Positions 18,996 through 28,266 of a DNA stretch of 64,000 nucleotides are shown one piece after another. The number at the start of each line of letters is the position of its first letter. Position 1 is the first letter of the stretch. Source of the DNA: Blautia schinkii DSM 10518 (lineage in GTDB: Bacteria; Bacillota; Clostridia; Lachnospirales; Lachnospiraceae); assembly GCA_000702025.1 (NCBI GenBank), contig JNKJ01000011.1, positions 215,124 to 279,123 on the forward strand, given 5' to 3'. The notes beneath the pieces are model-generated. The model made no database searches. It worked only from the letters and a program-made list of their open reading frames with translations, and was not told the origin of the DNA. The position numbers and the translations under genes were made by a program.

Positions 18996-19804
18996 TTTTT
19001 TCTCCTACTATCCAAGTAATAATGATACATCTGCATTAGCTTTTTGGGAATCAATGCTGCTATTATTGGTTTAAATGCATATGGATAATAATATATAGGA
19101 TAATGTAACATCCGATATCCGCCTAAGAAGACTTTTGTTGTCCCAATAGCCGCCTTCATTGTTCTTTTTTTATAATCAGAAATGGTTTCTCTATATCTAT
19201 ATAGTGGTTCTTGGATATTATGTACGGTAAACCCTTCTCGAAAGAAACGAAACCACAAATCAATATCTTCTGCACGCATTGTTTCCGGTACAGACCTATA
19301 GCCATGTAATTTATCATATGCCGCTTTTCTCATCATTATTGTTGGGTGAGCACATGGGGCACCATGAATTAAGCATGTATTTTTCGGATTACCTTTGTTT
19401 AGTCGTATATACTCTGAACCGTTCCCTACAAAAACAATCACACTTGAACCAACACAAGTAATCTCAGGATGCTTATTCAGAAATGCAACTTCCCGGGCTA
19501 ATCGTTCAGGCATATTTTCATCATCGGCATCCATTCGAGCAATATATTCTCCGGTTGCAACAAAAAGACAGTAATTTAATGTTGCTGCTAATTTCTTATT
19601 TTCTTTATTCTTCAATAAAACTATTTTCCCAGGGTATTTACGCTGATAGCTCTTTGCAATCTCATAAGTATTGTCTTTCGATCCATCATCACACATAATT
19701 AGTTCCCAATTGGTATATGTTTGCGCCAAAACAGAGTCGATAGCTGTTGGTAACGTCTGCGCACAGTTATAGATACCCATTATGATTGAAACTTTCGCAG
19801 TCAT
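18992..19804 (-). CDS. Glycosyltransferase family 2
   Basis: 270 aa. The N-terminus V-S-I-I-M-G-I-Y-N-C, M-C-D-D-G-S-K-D-N-T and the metal motif R-M-D-A-D-D-E are standard GT2 features; E-D-I-D-L-W-F-R-F later in the protein is the ED-type motif of processive-like or rhamnosyl/galactosyl members. It follows the GT4 gene by 2 bp and overlaps the acetyltransferase by 4 bp, so the three are tightly coupled. Confidence 0.87.
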   Translation of the reverse strand: MTAKVSIIMGIYNCAQTLPTAIDSVLAQTYTNWELIMCDDGSKDNTYEIAKSYQRKYPGKIVLLKNKENKKLAATLNYCLFVATGEYIARMDADDENMPERLAREVAFLNKHPEITCVGSSVIVFVGNGSEYIRLNKGNPKNTCLIHGAPCAHPTIMMRKAAYDKLHGYRSVPETMRAEDIDLWFRFFREGFTVHNIQEPLYRYRETISDYKKRTMKAAIGTTKVFLGGYRMLHYPIYYYPYAFKPIIAALIPKKLMQMYHYYLDSRRKK

Positions 19805-19806
19805 TA

Positions 19807-20955
19807 TTATCCCTCCTGTTGATTCTTTAGCAGTCTTATGCGGTCATCTAAAATATACTGTTGCAACTTATTTTGTGCAAACCTCTCCTTCACGTAAGCT
19901 ATTCCCGCCTCGGCATACTGTTGCGCAATCGTAGGGTTTTCCATAAGCCAACACATTGCCGAATACAGAGCCTGTTCATCCTTCACTGGAACTATAACCC
20001 CCGTTTTGTGATGCTCCATTGCATCAACAGGACCCGGGATATCTGTAACAATCACAGGCAATCCCATAGCCTCTGCCTCCACGACGCCCATACCAAAACC
20101 TTCCCGATAACTTGGCAAAATATAGCAATCCATGGCCGCTAAGTATTTTTCAACAGCATTAGTATATCCTGTGTAAACAACCCGATTACAAGACTTTGAC
20201 CAGTCATAAAGCTCTTTGCTGATTGTTGCATCAACCTCACTAGGACCGACCATCACAAGATATGTATTATTTCCTGACATCTTAAACGCTTTAAGGAGTT
20301 CATTAACTCCTTTATCCCTTGTTATTCGACCAACAAAACCGAACACAAAGGAATTTTTAGGTATTCCCAGTTTTTCTTGAATTTCTTCTCTATATTCTTT
20401 TTTATGCTCAACATCAAATTTTTTCAAATCAACCCCACAAGCACTTCCATTCCATATTACTGAGCTTTTTTCTTCAGGGTACAAACCTGCCTCCTGAGCA
20501 AATCTCAAATTACTTTTGCTATCGGGTTCTATCCATGTGGATAACTTGCATACCAATTTTTCTTCGGCCCTAAATATTTTCCTCTTTATGCCCTCAAAAC
20601 CAGCAAACACCATGCCCCATTGGCAATACAATCGAACCGGCACTTTTGCTAAAAATCCTGCCATAGCTGCATAAAGTGATGCATTTGGAGTAGAGTATTG
20701 AACAAGATCAAACTTCTCTCTTTCAAAAATCCGTTTCATTTCCAACATTGCCCTAACTCCACCGATACTTATCCCCCGTTCCATATGAACAGGGTAATAA
20801 TGTATATAACAAGGAAGTGATTGAACAAATTCATCATTCGGGCTACAAATAAAACTAATATCCCAGTCTGTATTTTCATGTATAAATTCTGCAGTCTTTA
20901 TCACAAATACCTTTAATGTTAATGATATGGTTGTAATAAAACATATTTTCTTCAT
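19807..20955 (-). CDS. Glycosyltransferase family 4
   Basis: 382 aa, the normal length. It has F-G-F-V-G-R-I-T-R-D-K-G-V-N-E-L at the start of the C-terminal Rossmann domain and the E-x7-E motif (Y-R-E-G-F-G-M-G-V-V-E-A-E-A-M-G), both diagnostic of GT4. The N-terminal domain begins K-K-I-C-F-I-T-T-I-S-L-T. The start has GGAG in front. Upstream lies 1.6 kb of transposon debris that separates this gene from the HAD gene at 22604 and may weaken read-through from the main promoter. Confidence 0.87.
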   Translation of the reverse strand: MKKICFITTISLTLKVFVIKTAEFIHENTDWDISFICSPNDEFVQSLPCYIHYYPVHMERGISIGGVRAMLEMKRIFEREKFDLVQYSTPNASLYAAMAGFLAKVPVRLYCQWGMVFAGFEGIKRKIFRAEEKLVCKLSTWIEPDSKSNLRFAQEAGLYPEEKSSVIWNGSACGVDLKKFDVEHKKEYREEIQEKLGIPKNSFVFGFVGRITRDKGVNELLKAFKMSGNNTYLVMVGPSEVDATISKELYDWSKSCNRVVYTGYTNAVEKYLAAMDCYILPSYREGFGMGVVEAEAMGLPVIVTDIPGPVDAMEHHKTGVIVPVKDEQALYSAMCWLMENPTIAQQYAEAGIAYVKERFAQNKLQQYILDDRIRLLKNQQEG

Positions 20956-20978
20956 TTACTTACTCCTGCTGTAACTGT

Positions 20979-22042
20979 GGTAGTGTCAAAATCCCACCTG
21001 TTTTTTTGTATTTATATTTATTAAAACATTATTTTTAAGGGAGATGTGTAATAAAAAGAACAGTGACCTCCATTTTTGTGTATAATGTAAATCGCCACAA
21101 CCAACAAAAACAAAAGGAGTCATTGCTCATAGACATTATACTCTATTTACTTCATTACCAATATAAACAAATCTGCTGGCTCATTAACTTTATCTGTAGA
21201 TACATTCCACTCAAGCAGTAGACTTTTGATAATTCCCAAAATCATATCCAAATCCGTGTATCCTTGCCGTGCGAATGACTTTCAAACTTCTCAAGGAACT
21301 TCCACAGCACTTCAAATTCACTGCTGACGGTTACAGTGCCAATCCCCTGACTGCCCAGGAGTTTTCCAAGAGTTTGGAGATAAATTTAAGTTCAATATTA
21401 CCCAAATAATTTGACTTACCAACGACGATGAGGTGTCAAAATAATTCTGACCATTCAAATAGATGATTGATAGATTCAATCGTACATACAAGGCTTCTTG
21501 CAGCCCTACCAATGGTTTTGATAACATCAACGGTGCTAACTATGATCTGGTTCTCTGGGTTGCTTAATACAATTTTCTCCGTCCTCACAAACACACCAAC
21601 TATAAAGTTCTAAATAATGTGGAAATGCTTAGAGTTCCCGGAAATATGACGGGTAAATGGCAGTTTCTCGTCTTCCTTGGTCCGCAGACAATTCTAAATA
21701 TACAACACCATGCTACTGCTTAAAGGGAGCGGAACCGTTGTCAAGGAAGCAGTGAAATGTCGCAGTGCATCGCACGAGGATATGCCGTAAAAATTCCTTA
21801 ACATAAAATTCTCGGATTATCCTGTTTCAGCAAAAAGGGGCGAGTGCGCCCTTTTCCTTCTTTCCGGTGAGGGTTGGTTTCGGCAAAGCCTATATCGAGT
21901 CAAAAGACAAGCCCCTTCCGGTTACTTAAGGCAGCGCCCTATTCCCTCGGAGCGCTATTCGTAATCAGTATTTACAGTTTTCAATGTTCGTTTGAGCCTT
22001 ATTTTTTTGACTGAGTTTTTTCATAAATCATTCGACACTACC
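20979..22042 (+). mobile_element. Decayed DDE-integrase-type insertion sequence
   Basis: Nine-base inverted repeats GGTAGTGTC (20979-20987) and GACACTACC (22034-22042) bound a segment without an intact ORF. Across changing plus-strand frames it still spells pieces of an integrase-core transposase: L-K-E-L-P near 21290, R-F-N-R-T-Y-K near 21475, then N-G-F-D-N-I-N-G-A-N-Y-D-L and N-Y-K-V-L-N-N-V-E-M-L. The zinc-finger front part seems deleted. Several stops make it dead. The exact IS family is not certain. Confidence 0.65.
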
Positions 22043-22215
22043 GACTCTAGAATTTCCCCTGATGTTTCTTCCTAGATATCCTTTACGGTCAAATAAGCAA
22101 CATTTAGTCTATCACCTGCTTCACCATTTCGAAGTCCATGGTCAAACGTGTCGCAGAATTTACTGTTGTCATCGTACGGAACTGTGGCTACACTCTCGCA
22201 ATCTTCCACTTTTCT
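22043..22215 (-). mobile_element. IS1182-like transposase fragment
   Basis: About 170 bp resemble the interior of the IS1182-type element (compare 13862-14020): both read TTCCCCTGATGT-like sequence, then a related stretch containing TTTCGAAGTCC or TTTCAAAGTCC. It is heavily mutated and has no ends. It directly abuts the other decayed IS, so this spot has taken several insertions. Confidence 0.6.
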
Positions 22216-22603
22216 TCTACTTTTCTTCTATCCCCATCCTTTAGCTCTCTACACGCTCGCAGAGAAACTTATACCTTTATAGATTCTTCTTCGCCCGTCA
22301 TAAGGTGGCCCCTTTTATTAAATTTAACTATACTGTTCCAATCTATCAGTTCTGTGTCATATGACTTTCCACAATTCATTTATATTTCTAAATCAAAGCG
22401 CTTTATCATAATTCTCTTACTTTCACTTATTAGAAATACTGAATCGCAAAAAGTCACCATACTTTTTGTCGCATCTTGTAATTCTGCGTTCTATGTATCA
22501 CAAAGCAATCTGAATGCCTTGATTTATCAAACTACTGGTTCAACTTCTTTTAAAATACTATAATCTGTTCTCCCAACTATACAATCAAGCGTAGTTTTAT
22601 ATA
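22216..22603. other. A+T-rich stretch without a recognisable gene
   Basis: Only a weak plus-strand ORF overlaps here, starting inside the IS fragment; it has no ribosome-binding site and low-complexity coding content. I see no intact gene, RNA gene or clear terminator. Confidence 0.5.
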
Positions 22604-23248
22604 TTAAAAATACAATCCCTCTGTATTTTTAAACCATATGCATCTCATCCCAAGCTTTTGGGGAGCTATAAAATCTTTTTTTATATTATCTCCTATGTAA
22701 CACATTTTAAAATAAGGTATTTCCCGAACAAAACATTTTTCCATTCTCTTTCGCATTAAACTGAAAGATTCAGTACAAGGTTTCCTATAATTTATACCTC
22801 CGAGTTCATCTGTGACAATAATATCATCAACGTATTTTTCTATGTTAAGATTTTCTATTTTCGCTCTCTGCCCTTCCGGCCTGCCATCTGTAATAATACC
22901 AATTTTGCGTCCTTGATTACGTATTTTTACTAACATCTCTACAACACCATCATACATATGGATATTAGGTATATGGCAATGATACTCTTCTACACACAAA
23001 TTTTTTAATTCTTCTTTAAATATACCTTCCGATTGCAGAACTTCATTAAACACTAATTTTTTTTCTTCAAATGCTTTCCATAGTTTTTCTTCTGCATCAT
23101 TAATCTGTGGTAATATTCTAGATACAGCTCTAAAGCCACTTTTAACATACTCTTTTTCGCTATAAAGCGTATCATCCAGATCAAACACGACAACTTCTAT
23201 ATCATCAATATACATCATAGCATGTGTAATATCAGAAATCTCAATCAT
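22604..23248 (-). CDS. HAD-superfamily hydrolase
   Basis: 214 aa from the preferred ATG at 23248 (GGTGG box 4 nt before it). Motif I is V-F-D-L-D-D-T-L-Y, motif II G-I-I-T-D-G-R, and motifs III/IV K-P and Y-I-G-D-N-I-K-K-D, all present. It is probably a phosphatase for a small phosphorylated metabolite. It follows the ATP-grasp gene by about 30 bp; ATP-grasp plus HAD pairs recur in polysaccharide loci and may make an amide- or amino-acid-linked sugar substituent. That pairing role is an inference. Confidence 0.8.
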   Translation of the reverse strand: MIEISDITHAMMYIDDIEVVVFDLDDTLYSEKEYVKSGFRAVSRILPQINDAEEKLWKAFEEKKLVFNEVLQSEGIFKEELKNLCVEEYHCHIPNIHMYDGVVEMLVKIRNQGRKIGIITDGRPEGQRAKIENLNIEKYVDDIIVTDELGGINYRKPCTESFSLMRKRMEKCFVREIPYFKMCYIGDNIKKDFIAPQKLGMRCIWFKNTEGLYF

Positions 23249-23277
23249 GTTACCACCCCACAATCATCTAACTTTTA

Positions 23278-24237
23278 TTAATTAATACATATGCTTTGAT
23301 CAAAACGGCTAAAAATTGCTCCATTCCTTGCAGCCCTATCTTCATATTTTAAGACTTCCCCTTTGAGCATTCGTATAATAGCTTTTGCACTATCTGCTCC
23401 TGCTTTCATACTCAAAGGAGCACCGCCACCGAAACGAGGATTGATTTCTATGTAATAATCATCACCACTTATGTTTTCACGAATAAGCTGAACTGTAATT
23501 TGACCACAAGGTTTATAATTCATTATTAGAGTCTGCATTTCAGATATAATAGTTTCATCATAAATAATACGAGTTTTTGATACTTCACCAGCTCTGACTG
23601 CTATACGTTCTCTCGGTGTTATAAATATTGGACTACCATAATAGTCACATAATATATCTATCGTATATTCTTTACCCGAAATATAAGGCTGTATTACGTA
23701 ATCTTTAATCTTATCAGCATATACTTTTAAATCAAAAATATTTTCAGCTTTATATGCATCAATGCTAGAGCTCCCATCTTTAGGCTTAATGAAAGCTGGA
23801 AAACCTAATGCTCTCTCCTCATATTTTTCAATTGAATTAACTGTTTCAGGAGCTAATAAACCAAGTGATGCAAAATACCCTGCTGTAAAATTCTTATCTC
23901 GACATACTTTTACCTTATCAACCGCACTAACTAGTACCTTTGTACCAATTCTCTCAAATCTATTTTTATTTTCTGCAAGCAATAGCAAGTCTGTATCTAT
24001 TGTAGGGATCAAGCAATCAACTTTTTCTTCTTTACACAGTAAAAGAAGCTGTGGAATATATTGTTCATTATTAATATCACAGATTCTTCTTATTCTATCA
24101 CAAAAGAACAGTGCAGGGGCATCTGTTTTAATATCTACACCTATTAAAGTAACATTCTCATTAAGTTCTTGTGATGCATTACGAAATGCCTGTATCAGTT
24201 CAACACGTCTTCCAACACTTGTAAATAGTATTTTCAT
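23278..24237 (-). CDS. ATP-grasp ligase (carbamoyl-phosphate-synthase-like)
   Basis: 319 aa. The N-terminal pre-ATP-grasp Rossmann domain begins M-K-I-L-F-T-S-V-G-R-R-V-E. The ATP-binding part has F-P-A-F-I-K-P-K-D-G-S-S-S, and the metal-binding end reads Y-Y-I-E-I-N-P-R-F-G-G-G. Such enzymes activate a carboxylate with ATP and join it to an amine. In a capsule locus the product might be an amino-acid amide on a sugar. The start overlaps the GT14 stop by 4 bp. Confidence 0.82.
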   Translation of the reverse strand: MKILFTSVGRRVELIQAFRNASQELNENVTLIGVDIKTDAPALFFCDRIRRICDINNEQYIPQLLLLCKEEKVDCLIPTIDTDLLLLAENKNRFERIGTKVLVSAVDKVKVCRDKNFTAGYFASLGLLAPETVNSIEKYEERALGFPAFIKPKDGSSSIDAYKAENIFDLKVYADKIKDYVIQPYISGKEYTIDILCDYYGSPIFITPRERIAVRAGEVSKTRIIYDETIISEMQTLIMNYKPCGQITVQLIRENISGDDYYIEINPRFGGGAPLSMKAGADSAKAIIRMLKGEVLKYEDRAARNGAIFSRFDQSICIN

Positions 24238-25133
24238 ATAGAATAACCGCTTTCCTTATATTTATCATACAAAGCATTGTAAATCTTTATAATTACCTCT
24301 TTATCCTCTGTTTCATCGAATTTTCTCGCAAATAAATAACGTGTATTAAAATTCTCTGTCAAATCTTTTAAATCATTTATCACAAAAGTATATGGTGAAT
24401 TCGCTTTTCTTCGGGTCCAATCTATATATCTTAAATTTCCCCAAGGCTGCTCTTTTTCATATACATTAAATTTGTAAGGAGAGGCTGCTACTTCAGTCTG
24501 TATCCACACTTCGTCCCCTCCTAAGGTATAACGATACATTTTCTTAATTTCCCTCTCTCTCTCTAATAGATACTCCATAAATTCTTTAGTAATCGAAAAA
24601 TAAGCCGAACCGTGATACAGGTCTTTACGCTTTCGATTTATTACTATTACCTTTTGCAACCTAACAAAAGAATGATTTAACACCTTTAACAAATAATTAT
24701 TTCGGTACCATTGATTTTCCACAAAGAGATGCCAGTAGTTACATTTGTAATATGCAAAATCATAATTTATCTTTTCAAACTCTATAAATTCATAGCCTTT
24801 ATGTTCTTCAAAAAATTCTTCTATAACATATCTGCTCATCATCGGCACGTCCGAGCCGGTTAAAAAGTGAATATAATCTGGTTTAAACTTCTGTGCCTGT
24901 CGCATCATTTGCAATGTTGCAGAAACCTGTGTCCCCCCTCCCCAATTAATTTTTAGTTCAAGATATACGGTTTGTTTTCCTGCTATATTCAATATGCTAT
25001 CTTGTAATTGATAATTGTTTGCTCTTTTATCTATTCCCAGTACAAAGTAGTGATTCTCTGCCACCAAACTATGTACTAACTTTTTAAGCTGCCAAAAATT
25101 ATTATGAAACATAATCATAAAAACGTGTTTCAT
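24234..25133 (-). CDS. Core-2/I-branching-type glycosyltransferase (GT14-like)
   Basis: 299 aa from the ATG that overlaps the upstream stop (ATGATGA at 25136-25131; either ATG is possible). Family features are H-N-N-F-W-Q-L-K-K-L-V at the start, I-N-W-G-G-G-T-Q-V, Y-I-H-F-L-T-G-S-D-V-P, and G-G-D-E-V-W-I-Q-T near the C-terminal part. Bacterial members add GlcNAc- or xylose-like residues to surface glycans. It is directly coupled to the initiating sugar transferase. Confidence 0.82.
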   Translation of the reverse strand: MKHVFMIMFHNNFWQLKKLVHSLVAENHYFVLGIDKRANNYQLQDSILNIAGKQTVYLELKINWGGGTQVSATLQMMRQAQKFKPDYIHFLTGSDVPMMSRYVIEEFFEEHKGYEFIEFEKINYDFAYYKCNYWHLFVENQWYRNNYLLKVLNHSFVRLQKVIVINRKRKDLYHGSAYFSITKEFMEYLLEREREIKKMYRYTLGGDEVWIQTEVAASPYKFNVYEKEQPWGNLRYIDWTRRKANSPYTFVINDLKDLTENFNTRYLFARKFDETEDKEVIIKIYNALYDKYKESGYSI

Positions 25134-25795
25134 CATTTCTCTCTTTCTCTCATGCAATTTCCTTTGAACTCATCCATCGTAACAGACGTCAAGGAACTGA
25201 TACCCTCGCGCTTTAACACAGTTCCAACAGTTTGAAAAATAATTAACCAATCCCACCAGAATGAAATATTGTCTACATAGCAGATATCCATTTCAAACCT
25301 TTTATCCCAAGATAATGTATTTCTCCCGTGAACTTGAGCATATCCAGTAATCCCTGGACGAACCTCATGTCTTCTAAATTGATGAACATTATATCTGGAC
25401 AAATATTTAACCAAAAGCGGTCTTGGTCCAACCACCGCCATATCACCTTTCAGTATATTGAAAAGCTCAGGCAACTCATCGAGAGATGTACTACGTAATT
25501 TCTTGCCAAACCTCGTCAAACGAACTTCATCTGGCAACAACTCTCCATCTTTATTTTTCTCTTCTGACATACTCCTAAATTTATAGAGTGTAAATATTTC
25601 CCCATTCTTTCCCGGACGCTGTTGTTTAAAAATCACAGGTGCCCCTATCTTAATACGGACAAGGATTGCTATGACCAACATAACCGGGGTAAGAACAATC
25701 AGTGCAAATAATGAGCAACAAAAATCTTGAGGGCGCTTTATGTATTTTTCATAAAATCCCTGTTCATGAGATATTGAATTTTCTTTTCGCTTCAT
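25133..25795 (-). CDS. Initiating undecaprenyl-phosphate sugar phosphotransferase
   Basis: 220 aa. One membrane segment (about 27-50) is followed by the bacterial sugar-transferase domain: K-Q-Q-R-P-G, L-Y-K-F-R-S-M, S-L-D-E-L-P-E-L-F-N-I-L-K-G-D-M, V-G-P-R-P-L, and R-P-G-I-T-G-Y-A-Q-V. It loads the first sugar-1-phosphate onto undecaprenyl phosphate. The ORF extends upstream, but the ATG at 25795 has AGGAG 6 nt before it and avoids overlap with the aminotransferase. This short form lacks the extra N-terminal membrane domain of WbaP proteins. Confidence 0.92.
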   Translation of the reverse strand: MKRKENSISHEQGFYEKYIKRPQDFCCSLFALIVLTPVMLVIAILVRIKIGAPVIFKQQRPGKNGEIFTLYKFRSMSEEKNKDGELLPDEVRLTRFGKKLRSTSLDELPELFNILKGDMAVVGPRPLLVKYLSRYNVHQFRRHEVRPGITGYAQVHGRNTLSWDKRFEMDICYVDNISFWWDWLIIFQTVGTVLKREGISSLTSVTMDEFKGNCMREREK

Positions 25796-25823
25796 AACAC
25801 ACTCCTGCTCAAGATAGAAAATT

Positions 25824-27089
25824 TTATATAAAACAGCCTCTGACAATCCCAATAATCTTATCCTGCTGCTCCTGAGTCATTTTATTGTCGCTTGGAAGGC
25901 ACAACCCCCTATGGAAAATATCTCTCCCCACATCCAACTGCAATCCGCATTCTTCATTAGCTTCAGTTTCTAAGGAAGTAATCGATGTCCCTCTGGCATT
26001 GCCTTGTCTTGTTACAAACTCATTATTTCTATAAATTGGCTGCATATGCATCGGTTTCCAAATAGGACGCCCTTCTACATTATATTTCAACAATGTTTCT
26101 AAAATTTCTGTAGGACAAGACTTACCAGCTTCGGAAACATATGAAACATCACATTCTTCTCTAACCTGTTTGCACATTGCATCCGAATTAACGATAAGGC
26201 AAGACAGCCAAAAATTCGGCATGGAATTTTCTACATCATAAGGATTCATATGTACCGGCAAATCTTCCAAACCTTTCTTATACCTTTCATATATAGCTTT
26301 CTTCTGCGCAATATGTTCATCCAAATATGGAATCTGACCTCTTATGACCCCTGCAATTAAATTGCTCATACGATAGTTATAGCCAATCTCTGCATGTTGA
26401 TACCATGGTGCATTTTCTTTTGCCTGGGTAGACCATTTGCGGACCTTATCTGCAGCCCATGAATCATTTGTCAATAGAAATCCACCTGAAGAACCAGTGA
26501 TAATCTTATTTCCATTACAAGATAAACACCCAATCTTTCCGAATGAGCCTGTCTGAATCCCTTTGTAACTGGCCCCCAGACTTTCTGTGGCATCCTCAAT
26601 AAGCAAGGCGCCGTGTTTATCACAGATTGCTTTTATTTCATCAATTTTTCCCGGTGTACCGTACAGATGTGCAATAACAACTACTTTCACATCCGGGTAA
26701 AGCTCAAATGCTTTCTCCAATGCTACAGGATCCATATTCCATGTGTCATACTCTGTATCAATAAAAACCGGGACACCACCTTCATATACAACAGGATTAA
26801 CAGTAGCATCAAACGTCATATCGGAACAAAATACTTTGTCCCCCGGCTTTACTCCTGCAAGCTTTACTGCAAGATGTATCGATGCCGTTCCTGCCGACAG
26901 AGCCACTGCATATTCTACCCCTATTTTTTTCGCAATCATTCTTTCAACTTCATCTATGTTTTCGCCAACTGTAGACATCCAATTTGTTTCATATGCCTCT
27001 GTAATATACTTCAATTCTTCTCCATGCATCGTTGGAGATGAGAGCCATATTTTCTTCTCAAACGGTTTGAACATTTCTGTATCTTTCAT
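25824..27089 (-). CDS. DegT/DnrJ/EryC1/StrS aminotransferase
   Basis: 421 aa. It is a fold-type-I PLP enzyme for nucleotide sugars: A-G-T-A-S-I-H-L (66-73) binds the cofactor phosphate, E-D-A-T-E-S-L-G (165-172) contains the Asp, and Lys195 in C-N-G-N-K-I-I is the Schiff-base lysine. With the CapD-type 4,6-dehydratase encoded at 32438-34327 it should convert UDP-GlcNAc into a UDP-4-amino-4,6-dideoxy sugar, the usual route to bacillosamine- or trideoxy-type first sugars. It precedes the initiating transferase that would use that sugar. Confidence 0.88.
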   Translation of the reverse strand: MKDTEMFKPFEKKIWLSSPTMHGEELKYITEAYETNWMSTVGENIDEVERMIAKKIGVEYAVALSAGTASIHLAVKLAGVKPGDKVFCSDMTFDATVNPVVYEGGVPVFIDTEYDTWNMDPVALEKAFELYPDVKVVVIAHLYGTPGKIDEIKAICDKHGALLIEDATESLGASYKGIQTGSFGKIGCLSCNGNKIITGSSGGFLLTNDSWAADKVRKWSTQAKENAPWYQHAEIGYNYRMSNLIAGVIRGQIPYLDEHIAQKKAIYERYKKGLEDLPVHMNPYDVENSMPNFWLSCLIVNSDAMCKQVREECDVSYVSEAGKSCPTEILETLLKYNVEGRPIWKPMHMQPIYRNNEFVTRQGNARGTSITSLETEANEECGLQLDVGRDIFHRGLCLPSDNKMTQEQQDKIIGIVRGCFI

Positions 27090-27122
27090 CCTGTATATAC
27101 TTCCTAATAATTATTTATAAAC

Positions 27123-28262
27123 TCACACCTTCTCATAAAATATTTCCAGTATCAATTCATACATTCTTTCCTCATCCACCAAATATTTCATATATAACTC
27201 CGACTCTTCAGTCTTCCCCGGTACGCTTTGTATAAAATCATCATTAAATCTATACGATACCACCTGACTTGCCAAATAAGAAAACTCATCCATCGCCACA
27301 TCTGTCACCATATACGGCATAATTTCCTGATATAATGATACCGGCAGCGTAATATTTTCCTTAACCGCCCCAATAGCCTGACTTGCAAAAGCCAAAATAT
27401 ACTGCTGCTGCCTGGCCATTCTGGATTCATTGGTTCCTTCACCAACTCCCATTCGGCTTCGCACATATGTTTCAGAAAAATCCCCTAAAAGGTGAACCTT
27501 TGTCCCCTGTACATATGATTGATCCACTCTGGTAAAGTCATCTAAAAGACTAACATAAACCCCACCCACCATATCATTCACAATTGGAATTGCACTAGTA
27601 TTAAGTGCAAAGTATCCATGAATCGGTAATCCATAAAAAAGATGTGAGACTGCATCTCTGGTCAATTCAGCACTTTTCTTTGCACCGTCACCAAAGGCAT
27701 AAGACAGTGCTATCTGCTCCGTCTGTTTCCCGGTAAACTGCCCATCTAAATCATAAATAGAAATCTCCGTCATGGTATCCCTGTTCACCGGGATCAGTGT
27801 AACCATTTTTCTTTTATTATCCATTGCCGCCAGAAAGATGGTATCCGCCTGCCCGGCATCTTTGCCTGTTCCCTTATTCTCAGCTTCACCATTCCCAACT
27901 TCACCTGAAGTATCCACACCAATAAACAGCAGATTAATCATCTCCTCATTATAGCGGTATTTCACTCCTTTATATTTTAAGGTATTCTCATCCAATATCT
28001 CCGTCTTAATATCCGCAGAATCCGTTTTTACCGGTTTCAACTCCGGCCTGGACACTCTGCCCTTTTGTTCAATCTTATTTTTTCCGGAAGAAATCAAGTA
28101 CCCGCCAACGCCGAACATCCCAACGACCAATATCAGAAAGACTGTCAGGATACGCATCCATATCTTTCTCTTCTTTTTTCTGCGATGGGACTTTCTTTTT
28201 ATGTAGGCAATACCTTTCCCTTCATCCTCCCGCACCTTCTCTATATCAAAATTAGTTTCCAA
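27123..28262 (-). CDS. LytR-CpsA-Psr family ligase
   Basis: 379 aa. A basic cytoplasmic N-terminus (K-R-K-S-H-R-R-K-K-K-R-K) precedes one membrane segment (about 36-56). The extracellular LCP domain has L-L-F-I-G-V-D-T-S, the conserved Asp and Arg residues in D-T-I-F-L-A-A-M and V-N-R-D-T-M, and R-S-R-M-G-V-G-E near the active site. LCP enzymes move finished polymers from the lipid carrier onto peptidoglycan. The start codon is TTG, 7 nt after a GGAG box that overlaps the sortase stop. Capsule attachment is the likely job. Confidence 0.87.
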   Translation of the reverse strand: METNFDIEKVREDEGKGIAYIKRKSHRRKKKRKIWMRILTVFLILVVGMFGVGGYLISSGKNKIEQKGRVSRPELKPVKTDSADIKTEILDENTLKYKGVKYRYNEEMINLLFIGVDTSGEVGNGEAENKGTGKDAGQADTIFLAAMDNKRKMVTLIPVNRDTMTEISIYDLDGQFTGKQTEQIALSYAFGDGAKKSAELTRDAVSHLFYGLPIHGYFALNTSAIPIVNDMVGGVYVSLLDDFTRVDQSYVQGTKVHLLGDFSETYVRSRMGVGEGTNESRMARQQQYILAFASQAIGAVKENITLPVSLYQEIMPYMVTDVAMDEFSYLASQVVSYRFNDDFIQSVPGKTEESELYMKYLVDEERMYELILEIFYEKV

Positions 28263-28266
28263 AACA

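Noticed and set aside
22138..22563. 141-aa plus-strand ORF in the gene-free stretch
   Set aside because: It starts inside an IS1182 fragment, has no ribosome-binding site and no recognisable domain.
27123..28262. ATG start for the LytR-CpsA-Psr gene a few bases upstream
   Set aside because: That ATG is out of frame and stops at once; the in-frame start is TTG after GGAG.
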